DNA of 10,573 nt from Desulfuromusa sp. GTDB taxonomy: Bacteria > Desulfobacterota > Desulfuromonadia > Desulfuromonadales > Geopsychrobacteraceae. The stretch covers positions 1 to 10,573 of the forward strand of contig JAOZOH010000098.1 of the NCBI GenBank assembly GCA_029933365.1, in the 5' to 3' direction. Both the position numbers and the translations under genes were made by a program. How positions within the stretch are numbered: position 1 is the first letter of the stretch; each line of letters starts with the position of its first letter. This document shows, piece by piece, positions 1 through 4,907 of the stretch. The notes under the pieces were generated by a model. That model worked only from the letters and a program-made list of their open reading frames with translations. It was not told the origin of the DNA and did no database searches.

Positions 1-48
<48 letters not shown>

Positions 49-61
49 AAAACGAAGTCCG

Positions 62-90
62 TTTATAACTAAAGGGCAGGAGACTGTCAA
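62..90 (-). promoter_or_regulatory. Sigma-70 promoter of tRNA-Phe
   Basis: On the minus strand there is a perfect -35 box TTGACA (90-85), a 17-base spacer and a near-perfect -10 box TATAAA (67-62). Transcription would start near position 55, a few bases before the mature tRNA 5' end at 48. This is the usual layout for a strong stable-RNA promoter. Confidence 0.85.
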
Positions 91-409
91 GGAAAAATAG
101 CCTTGGATGCTGGGCATATTTTTCTTGCGTGTCCTTGCGTGCTTGTGTACTCTCCGAGGACAGAAAGAGAGATACAGCAATGTTCAGTACTTCTTACTTT
201 AATTTTTCCTTTTGGTCTTTTGGCTTTTTTTTGCCGTCTGCCTTGGAAAAAGGTGTGTAGGAAGTTTTTAGAACTTTGCATAACACTAACCATGGCGGAA
301 CGGCTCACGAGTTCTCCCGTGGTTTTCTTTTTTAGTATATGAGATTAGGCCGCCGGGAGTTCGGGTGGCCTTTTGCCTTTTTGTCGCACTGGCGGCGTAG
401 GAGAACAAA
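91..409 (+). other. aroF upstream region: non-coding, possible leader
   Basis: About 320 bases separate the tRNA promoter from aroF. The open frames here (103-342 plus, 87-308 minus) have low-complexity T-rich composition, no convincing ribosome binding site and no recognisable protein, so they are not called. Within it, positions 292-342 could encode a 16-codon peptide from ATG, ending with three consecutive Phe codons (325-333), Ser, Ile and stop. Directly after this comes the terminator-like hairpin at 348-370. No good sigma-70 promoter for aroF was found; CATAAC at 279-284 is the best -10-like site and lacks a partner -35. Confidence 0.4.
348..396 (+). promoter_or_regulatory. Candidate attenuator/switch hairpins before aroF
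   Basis: Two hairpins share the same left arm. The first pairs GGCCGCC (348-354) with GGTGGCC (364-370), seven pairs including one G-T, and runs straight into TTTTGCCTTTTTG, which looks like an intrinsic terminator. The second pairs GCCGCCGG (349-356) with CTGGCGGC (389-396), eight pairs, and ends three bases before the aroF ribosome binding site. They cannot coexist, so one RNA could switch between termination and readthrough, or hide and expose the ribosome binding site. A third pairing is possible between CTCCCG (314-319) and CGGGAG (354-359). The trigger is unknown and the switch itself is inferred. Confidence 0.4.
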
Positions 410-1432
410 ATGATTATTGTGATGAAAAAAGGCGCTGAGAAGTCGGATTTGGTAGCTGTCGAAAAGAAAATTATCGAATTAGGCTATCAACCCCATATTA
501 TTTATGGTGAAACACGTAATGTCATTGGTGCGGTTGGGGAGGAACGGGGGAAAGAAAAATTACAGACTCTTCAGTTGATGCCCGGGGTTGACAATGTGGT
601 GCCGATTCTCAAGCCATATAAGTTGGCCAGTCGTGAGGTTCATCCGCAGCCGAGTGAAGTTGAGATTGTCCCCGGTCTGACTTTTGGTGGAAAAGAATTT
701 ATCGTGATTGCTGGGCCATGTGCTGTTGAAGGGCGGGAGCAGATCTGTGAGACAGCTGTGGCGGTAAAAAGATCTGGAGCTCGCTTGTTGCGTGGGGGGG
801 CTTATAAGCCGCGCACCAGTCCCTATTCTTTTCAGGGTATGGAGGAGGATGGTCTGAAGCTGCTGGCTGAGGCACGTGAGCTAACTGGATTGCCGGTTGT
901 TACTGAGGTGGTTAATCCGCGGGATGTTGAGTTGGTGGCTCGCTATGCTGATGTAATGCAGGTTGGCGCCCGCAATACGCAAAACTTTGCGTTGCTAAAG
1001 ATGCTCGGTCAACTGGATAAGCCGATCCTTCTCAAGCGTGGCATGTCAACCACAATTCAGGAATTTTTGATGAGTGCGGAATACGTTCTCTCTGAAGGGA
1101 ACCGGCGGGTGATCCTTTGTGAGCGTGGGATTCGTACTTTTGAGACAGCGACACGGAACACTTTGGATATTTCAGCGGTGCCAGTATTGAAACAGCAGAC
1201 TCACCTCCCCGTTATCATTGATCCTTCACATGCAACCGGCCATGCTTCATTAATTGCGCCGATGTCTTATGCAGCTGCAGCTGCTGGTGCCGATGGACTG
1301 ATTGTTGAAGTTCATCCTTGTCCCGAAAAAGCTGCCAGTGACGGTCCGCAATCGCTGCGACCGGATGATTTTCAGGTGATGATGGATAAATTACGGCAGT
1401 TTGTCAAAGTTGCCGATCGGGAGATGGCTTAA
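410..1432 (+). CDS. aroF: 3-deoxy-7-phosphoheptulonate (DAHP) synthase, type I-beta
   Basis: This enzyme condenses phosphoenolpyruvate with erythrose-4-phosphate to DAHP, the entry step of the shikimate pathway, in the cytoplasm. At 340 residues it has the size of the Thermotoga-type enzyme: a small N-terminal ferredoxin-like regulatory domain (about 1-65), then a TIM barrel. Visible motifs are IAGPCAVE (100-107), [11 protein letters not shown] (133-143), LLKRGMS (207-213), CERGIRTFE (237-245), DPSHATGH (271-278) and [18 protein letters not shown] (299-316). Cys104, His274, Glu300 and Asp311 match the family metal ligands, each offset by two from the Thermotoga numbering. The ATG follows AGGAGA at six bases' spacing. 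The N-terminal domain in this family mediates feedback inhibition by Tyr or Phe; which applies here is not visible. The next gene starts 20 bases downstream, so the two are probably co-transcribed. Confidence 0.96.
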   Translation: MIIVMKKGAEKSDLVAVEKKIIELGYQPHIIYGETRNVIGAVGEERGKEKLQTLQLMPGVDNVVPILKPYKLASREVHPQPSEVEIVPGLTFGGKEFIVIAGPCAVEGREQICETAVAVKRSGARLLRGGAYKPRTSPYSFQGMEEDGLKLLAEARELTGLPVVTEVVNPRDVELVARYADVMQVGARNTQNFALLKMLGQLDKPILLKRGMSTTIQEFLMSAEYVLSEGNRRVILCERGIRTFETATRNTLDISAVPVLKQQTHLPVIIDPSHATGHASLIAPMSYAAAAAGADGLIVEVHPCPEKAASDGPQSLRPDDFQVMMDKLRQFVKVADREMA

Positions 1433-1452
1433 TCGCCCCCAAAGAGGAAAAT

Positions 1453-1728
1453 ATGTATTTTGTTCCATTGTCACAATTGGAGAGTGTCGAGCTACTGGTT
1501 CATAGTCTAAAAGCTGCAGCCGGTGAGGCTGATTGTACCATGTGCCCAGCGCGCAAGGTTTGCATGAAACAATGTCTGACCATCGCTAATTCCGTTGAAC
1601 AGATGTTGCAAAGTGGGACAATCCCGCAGCTTAGTGAAAGCCATGTGGAAGTGTTAGATACTGAAGCTGATATTGAAAAGTCACCTGTCGCACCAAAGGG
1701 TAAAAGTGGTCTCAGGGTGGTGAAATAA
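1453..1728 (+). CDS. Small four-cysteine protein of unknown function
   Basis: A 91-residue protein I do not recognise. It starts at an ATG preceded by AGAGGA at a good distance and follows aroF by only 20 bases, which supports expression from the same transcript. The central feature is a compact cysteine cluster, C28-x2-C31-x5-C37-x3-C41, within DCTMCPARKVCMKQC. That arrangement could hold zinc or an Fe-S cluster, but it matches no family I can name. Before it lies a short helix-like segment (about 6-25). After it the chain is polar, acidic then basic, and probably disordered, ending GKSGLRVVK. There is no signal peptide or membrane segment, so it should be cytoplasmic. Its place between aroF and serC hints at a link with amino-acid biosynthesis, but nothing in the sequence states a function. 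Confidence 0.7.
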   Translation: MYFVPLSQLESVELLVHSLKAAAGEADCTMCPARKVCMKQCLTIANSVEQMLQSGTIPQLSESHVEVLDTEADIEKSPVAPKGKSGLRVVK

Positions 1729-1750
1729 ATCCTTTTTTAACGGAGATCCA

Positions 1751-1821
1751 GAGAGGTTAAGAGAAAATCTGTTTATCTGGAGATGACACTTGTTTTTCTC
1801 AGCGGTTTCAATGTTCCTCTC
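1751..1821 (+). promoter_or_regulatory. Long stem-loop in the serC upstream region
   Basis: Nested inverted repeats occupy the 137-base gap before serC. GAGAGG (1751-1756) pairs with CCTCTC (1816-1821), and inside it GAGAAAA (1761-1767) pairs with TTTTCTC (1794-1800). A further ACGGAGA (1740-1746) can pair with TCTCCGT (1818-1824), competing with the outer stem. No T-run follows, so it is not a simple terminator. It may be a structured 5' leader or a processing site between the aroF unit and serC. No convincing sigma-70 promoter was found; TAAAAT at 1833-1838 lacks a -35 partner. Confidence 0.35.
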
Positions 1822-1854
1822 CGTCTCGTCGTTAAAATTTGATTGTGATCTAAA

Positions 1855-1860
1855 AAAGGA
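1855..1860 (+). promoter_or_regulatory. Ribosome binding site that sets the serC start
   Basis: AAAGGA at 1855-1860 overlaps the first in-frame ATG (1860-1862), so that ATG cannot use it. The site lies five bases before the second in-frame ATG at 1866. This picks 1866, giving MADKVYNFGAGPAMLP, which also matches the usual SerC N-terminus. Confidence 0.8.
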
Positions 1861-1865
1861 TGGAA

Positions 1866-2957
1866 ATGGCAGACAAAGTTTATAATTTTGGTGCCGGTCC
1901 GGCAATGTTGCCTGAAACGGTGATGCAACAGATTCAGCGGGAGTGGCTTGATTTTCAGGGGATGGGCGTTTCTATTATTGAGATCAGCCATCGTGCTAAA
2001 GAATTTGTTGCCGTTCTTGATCAGGCACAATCGTTATTTCGGGAGTTGACCGGTTTGCCGGACAATTATCGAATTCTGTTTGTGCATGGTGGGGCGCGGA
2101 TGCAGTTCTCAGCTCTACCGTTAAATCTTGCCGGGCGAGTGCCATCAAAAAAATGTCTTTACGTTGAAAGCGGTAACTTTGCCAGTTTGGCAGCAAAAGA
2201 GGCGGCAGCTTTTTGCCATGTGGAGACGATTGCCAGTAGTGTTGATACTGATTATGATTGTATTCCGCAGCTAGTCCCAGAGGCTATCGACCAAGATGCC
2301 GCCTATCTCCACATCACCAGCAATAATACTCTATATGGCACCCGTTGGAATCAATTTCCGGAAACAGGGAATGTTCCATTGATTGCTGATATGACCTCTG
2401 AGTTGTTGTCACGGCAGATTGATTACAACCAGTTCGGAGTCGTTTACGCTGGATTACAGAAAAATCTTGGTCCTTCGGGGATGGCAATGGTGATTATCCG
2501 CGAAGACCTGCTCGTTCATGCTGATGAAAAAACACCGACCCTGTTGAATTACACCCAGTGCGATAAAGATAACTCTCTGACCAATACGACAAATACCTTT
2601 GCCGTGTATGTGATCAAGCTGGTGCTGGAATGGCTTAAGGAACAGGGGGGTGTTGCGGCGATTGAGAAATTAAATGAGCGGAAAGCTGAGCGCTTGTATC
2701 AGGTGATTGATAGCAGTGGGTTCTATCGAGGAATTGCCCAGCCAGAGCATCGTTCAATTATGAATGTTTCGTTTAAGTTGACCAGTAAAGAACTGGATGC
2801 AAAATTTCTGCAAGAAGCTGAAGCTGTTGGTCTTTATGCCCTGAAAGGGCACCGTAATGTCGGGGGGATTCGTGCTTCAATCTATAATCCTATGCCGCTG
2901 GAAGGGGTGAAGAAGCTGGCTGGGTTTATGGAGGAGTTTGAAAGAGAAAATAGTTAA
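1866..2957 (+). CDS. serC: Phosphoserine aminotransferase
   Basis: SerC converts 3-phosphohydroxypyruvate and glutamate to O-phosphoserine and 2-oxoglutarate, the second step of serine synthesis; the family also serves pyridoxine synthesis in some bacteria. It is a PLP enzyme (class V aminotransferase), cytoplasmic and normally dimeric. From the ATG chosen here it has 363 residues, the usual size. The N-terminus is FGAGPAMLP (8-16); GGARMQF is at 75-81; SNNTLYGTRW (152-161) is typical. The PLP-binding lysine is Lys199 in GLQKNLGPSG. The C-terminus has GHRNVGGIRASIYNPMPLEG. One departure stands out: the usual NTPPT is NTTNT here (239-243), keeping Asn239 and Thr240 but losing both prolines. 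SerA, which makes the substrate, is encoded about 3 kb downstream behind unrelated genes. Confidence 0.95.
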   Translation: MADKVYNFGAGPAMLPETVMQQIQREWLDFQGMGVSIIEISHRAKEFVAVLDQAQSLFRELTGLPDNYRILFVHGGARMQFSALPLNLAGRVPSKKCLYVESGNFASLAAKEAAAFCHVETIASSVDTDYDCIPQLVPEAIDQDAAYLHITSNNTLYGTRWNQFPETGNVPLIADMTSELLSRQIDYNQFGVVYAGLQKNLGPSGMAMVIIREDLLVHADEKTPTLLNYTQCDKDNSLTNTTNTFAVYVIKLVLEWLKEQGGVAAIEKLNERKAERLYQVIDSSGFYRGIAQPEHRSIMNVSFKLTSKELDAKFLQEAEAVGLYALKGHRNVGGIRASIYNPMPLEGVKKLAGFMEEFERENS

Positions 2958-2961
2958 GAAA

Positions 2962-3032
2962 TGTCGGGAAACTTTACATTAAAGGATTAGACGATTGTTT
3001 TTTATTTGGTTTTTGTGTAAAGAAAACCGACA
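2962..3032 (+). repeat. Inverted repeat downstream of serC
   Basis: TGTCGG (2962-2967) and CTTTACA (2972-2978) pair with TGTAAAG (3016-3022) and CCGACA (3027-3032). This gives 13 base pairs broken by one symmetrical 4x4 internal loop. The 37-base loop is T-rich. It sits five bases after the serC stop. No T-run follows the right arm, so it is a poor intrinsic terminator and may act as a 3'-end stabiliser or a protein-binding palindrome. Confidence 0.55.
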
Positions 3033-3095
3033 AGGTCAAGCAGATAGCCGAATTGAATTAGTGCTCAAGATAAGACTGAAAAATAAATTGTATTT

Positions 3096-3125
3096 TTTAC
3101 ATTTATAACTATTTGATTTTATTAT
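3096..3125 (+). promoter_or_regulatory. Candidate sigma-70 promoter of the PEP-CTERM gene
   Basis: TTTACA (3096-3101) and TATTAT (3120-3125) each match consensus at five of six positions, with an 18-base spacer in AT-rich DNA. Transcription would begin near 3132, leaving a leader of about 100 bases. A small AT-rich hairpin, AAAAATA (3079-3085) with TATTTTT (3091-3097), touches the -35 box. The rest of the 278-base gap before the gene holds only the inverted repeat after serC. Confidence 0.45.
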
Positions 3126-3235
3126 AGTTTATCTTCTGAGGAATGGCCACATGTTGCATGAGATAGTTGCTCTTTGTTCTTTGGCTCTCTTTTTGCTTTA
3201 AAATAGGGAAAATAGCTTTTTGGGAGGAAAAAAAG

Positions 3236-3892
3236 ATGAAAAAAATTATTTTGGTTGCATTGGCGGTATTATTTGTAGCTACTGGTAGTGCTTATGCCTA
3301 TCCTGTTCAGGTTGATGATATCGTTGGTTTTAATAACGGAACATATGGAACAACAGCAGGTGGCGAGTTTGATATTGTCGACTCAGACAACAATGTGTTG
3401 TTTAAGACCTTTTGTCTGGAATATGATGAGCATGTAAACTATAGCTCTTCTTTTATAGTGACAAATATCTCGGGCATCGCCTATGGCGGTGGTGTAAATA
3501 TAGATTCAGGAGACCCTTCAGGAGACCCTATCTCTGCAGAGACTCAGTGGCTTTATTGGAATTATGTGACTGGCGCTCTTGAGGAAGCGACCGACTACGC
3601 ATACAACAATACAGGCATTAATGCCCTTCAGTATGCGATTTGGCTTTTGGAAGAAGAAATAGCCTCAACGAGTGATACTTTGGCTAATGATTTGGTTGCG
3701 GCTGCATATTTAGCTGTGGATGGTGGTGCGTATCTTGGAGATGTTGCCGTGATGAATATAACTTTTCTGAGTGGTACACCAGCTCAATCACAACTGATTG
3801 CTAATGCCCCTGTCCCAGAACCAGCAACCATGGTTCTCTTAGGCTCCGGTCTGGTTGGGCTGGCTTTCTACAGAAGGAAAATGAAGAAATAA
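3236..3892 (+). CDS. Secreted PEP-CTERM protein with thioester-domain-like motifs
   Basis: A 218-residue exported protein. The ATG at 3236 follows GGGAGG by eight bases and starts a classic signal peptide: MKK, a hydrophobic stretch, and likely cleavage after AYA (residue 21). The C-terminus is a canonical exosortase sorting signal: VPEP (193-196), a hydrophobic helix (about 198-212) and the basic tail YRRKMKK. In known systems exosortase cleaves this signal during export to the surface or polysaccharide matrix; no exosortase gene lies here. The mature part is acidic and rich in Gly, Asp, Ser and Asn. It has a single cysteine, Cys60, in TFCLEYDE, then TQWLYWNY (103-110) and LQYAIWLLEEE (131-141). 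The FCxE and QxAIW pair resembles the motifs of Gram-positive internal-thioester adhesin domains, suggesting a Cys60-Gln132 thioester; this is inference. A strong terminator follows, so the gene is probably a single-gene unit. Confidence 0.9.
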   Translation: MKKIILVALAVLFVATGSAYAYPVQVDDIVGFNNGTYGTTAGGEFDIVDSDNNVLFKTFCLEYDEHVNYSSSFIVTNISGIAYGGGVNIDSGDPSGDPISAETQWLYWNYVTGALEEATDYAYNNTGINALQYAIWLLEEEIASTSDTLANDLVAAAYLAVDGGAYLGDVAVMNITFLSGTPAQSQLIANAPVPEPATMVLLGSGLVGLAFYRRKMKK

Positions 3893-3914
3893 TATTTCAA
3901 GTAAGATATCGAGT

Positions 3915-3952
3915 AAAAGGGCAGAGCCATTCAGTTGACTCTGCCCTTTTTT
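3915..3952 (+). terminator. Intrinsic terminator of the PEP-CTERM gene
   Basis: GGGCAGAG (3919-3926) pairs perfectly with CTCTGCCC (3939-3946) across a 12-base loop and is followed by six T residues (3947-3952). Four A residues before the stem add A-T pairs. It begins 22 bases after the stop codon. Confidence 0.92.
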
Positions 3953-3965
3953 ATCAGCAAAACCG

Positions 3966-4018
3966 AGTCTGTTAATATGGAGACACGCAACAAGTACATG
4001 TCTCCATACTAACAGACT
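3966..4018 (+). repeat. Large near-perfect inverted repeat (20-bp arms)
   Basis: The arm 3966-3985, beginning AGTCTGTTA, pairs with 3999-4018, ending TAACAGACT, at 19 of 20 positions around a 13-base loop. The stem can extend outward with GCAAA (3957-3961) against TTTGC (4019-4023) after a small bulge. Four T residues overlap the right end (4018-4021), so it could act as a second terminator. The arm length and quality exceed a normal terminator and suggest a mobile or dispersed palindromic element. The loop word GCAACAAG (3987-3994) reappears inverted at 4134-4141. Confidence 0.75.
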
Positions 4019-4051
4019 TTTGCGATGTGAACTACTGCAGTTTCATAGCCC

Positions 4052-4097
4052 GTAAATATCTGGGACAGCCCCCATGCGGGGACAGTCCCGAATTTAC
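4052..4097. repeat. REP-like palindromic element
   Basis: A nested palindrome: GTAAAT (4052-4057) with ATTTAC (4092-4097), GGGAC (4062-4066) with GTCCC (4085-4089), and CCCC (4070-4073) with GGGG (4078-4081). The GGGACAG...GGGACAGTCCC wording resembles REP-type repeats that accompany REP-associated (IS200-like) transposases in many proteobacterial genomes; that family link is from memory, not a search. A third ATTTAC word lies at 4119-4124. No transposase gene is present. Confidence 0.55.
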
Positions 4098-4128
4098 TGA
4101 TGCGCTGTGTCATCCAGGATTTACTTTG

Positions 4129-4148
4129 GTCTGCTTGTTGCGGCAGAC
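4129..4148. repeat. Small hairpin between REP-like element and pilZ terminator
   Basis: GTCTGC (4129-4134) pairs with GCAGAC (4143-4148) around an eight-base loop. It has no T-run of its own on the correct side for either strand. It adjoins the pilZ terminator at 4151, so the whole stretch 3957-4185 is close to continuous secondary structure. Confidence 0.5.
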
Positions 4149-4150
4149 AC

Positions 4151-4185
4151 AAAAAAACCACCCATCATTATTTCCTTATGGGTGG
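4151..4185 (-). terminator. Intrinsic terminator of the PilZ gene
   Basis: On the minus strand CCACCCAT (4185-4178) pairs perfectly with ATGGGTGG (4165-4158) across 12 bases and is followed by seven T residues (4157-4151). It lies 27 bases beyond the stop codon of the PilZ gene. Confidence 0.9.
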
Positions 4186-4212
4186 CTTTAGAATTTGTCT
4201 TAGTGAGAGATA

Positions 4213-4590
4213 TCAGGCAACCGGCAACGGTGCTTCGGTAAAACTTTGAATAAATGTTTCAAGTTTACTTAATTGCTCATCTGTCAGTGCTTTGAAGATG
4301 ATACTTCCACGGCGAACCGGCACCAGATTGTCACGTAGACGGTAGTCAGAAATCGCATTAATTGGGAGGTCATCGACAATCAATTTATAGTCATGATAGA
4401 GGCTGATCTTCTTAATTTCTGAACGCTTCAGTTTTTTCCCCAGGTAACGAAAAGATAGACCCCCTTCACTGATATCCACTATGTGGTAGGGAAGTGATTC
4501 CGGACCTTGATTAATGAGAACCAGGGCTCTATCCATTGCTTTAAAGCGTTGATAGGATCTAACCGGACTGTACTGAACCCGACTTTCCAT
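4213..4590 (-). CDS. Single-domain PilZ protein (c-di-GMP receptor)
   Basis: A 125-residue cytoplasmic protein made of one PilZ domain. PilZ domains bind the second messenger cyclic di-GMP and pass the signal to partners controlling motility, exopolysaccharide or surface attachment. Both ligand motifs are present: RxxxR as R11-SYQ-R15, and D/NxSxxG as D39-I-S-E-G-G44, followed by the expected beta-strand LSFRYL. The rest fits the six-strand barrel and ends in a short helix (about 103-119, DEQLSKLETFIQSF). No membrane segment, GGDEF, EAL or receiver domain is attached, so it must act through a partner that cannot be named from this window. AGGAG lies seven bases before the ATG. It has its own promoter and terminator and is divergent from the VanZ-like gene, 317 bases away. 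Confidence 0.88.
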   Translation of the reverse strand: MESRVQYSPVRSYQRFKAMDRALVLINQGPESLPYHIVDISEGGLSFRYLGKKLKRSEIKKISLYHDYKLIVDDLPINAISDYRLRDNLVPVRRGSIIFKALTDEQLSKLETFIQSFTEAPLPVA

Positions 4591-4607
4591 TTGACCGCTC
4601 CTATGGT

Positions 4608-4623
4608 GGGAACCAGAGTTCCC
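4608..4623 (-). promoter_or_regulatory. Hairpin beside the PilZ ribosome binding site
   Basis: GGGAAC (4608-4613) and GTTCCC (4618-4623) form a perfect six-pair stem with a four-base loop. In the minus-strand messenger it ends five bases before the AGGAG ribosome binding site (4602-4598). It could be an operator or modulate translation. Confidence 0.35.
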
Positions 4624-4680
4624 CTCGCCAAGAATAAATTACATCACAAAAATAATTGCACAGTTCATCTAATGCTGGAC

Positions 4681-4709
4681 ATTATCTCATGATTGATAAG
4701 GATTTGCAA
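4681..4709 (-). promoter_or_regulatory. Candidate sigma-70 promoter of the PilZ gene
   Basis: On the minus strand TTGCAA (4709-4704, four of six matches) is followed after 17 bases by GATAAT (4686-4681, five of six). Transcription would start near 4675, giving a leader of about 85 bases that contains the hairpin at 4608-4623. Confidence 0.5.
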
Positions 4710-4907
4710 ATAATATACCTGTCAGACTTGTTTAAATAATATTCCACTTTTTATTTAGCGGCTTTGTTGCTAACCCCCTGTGATTTATCTATTTTATATG
4801 TAATGACGAAGCGGATAATCTTATTTTTTTGGGGCAATTTATTCCCAATTGATACATAATCAAGCGGTTATTGCTCAACTGTCGGATTTCTTTACAGCTG
4901 GATCGAG
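4710..4907. other. AT-rich gap upstream of the VanZ-like gene
   Basis: This is the distal half of the intergenic region between the divergent PilZ and VanZ-like genes. It is AT-rich and contains several -10-like words (for example GATAAT at 4814-4819), but none has a convincing -35 partner on the plus strand. No repeat, RNA or open frame of note was seen. Confidence 0.4.

Noticed and set aside
103..342. 79-codon open frame from TTG upstream of aroF
   Set aside because: It has a poor start, T-rich low-complexity translation and no recognisable domain. Only the last 16 codons are considered, as a possible leader peptide.
3144..3159. Sigma-54-like promoter TGGCCACATGTTGCAT before the PEP-CTERM gene
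   Set aside because: PEP-CTERM genes can use sigma-54, and the words fit, but GG and GC are separated by nine bases, whereas the family needs ten. This is noted only as a near miss.
3167..3235. N-terminal extension of the PEP-CTERM protein from 3167
   Set aside because: The extension would put 23 residues before a clear signal peptide, while the ATG at 3236 has a strong GGGAGG ribosome binding site.
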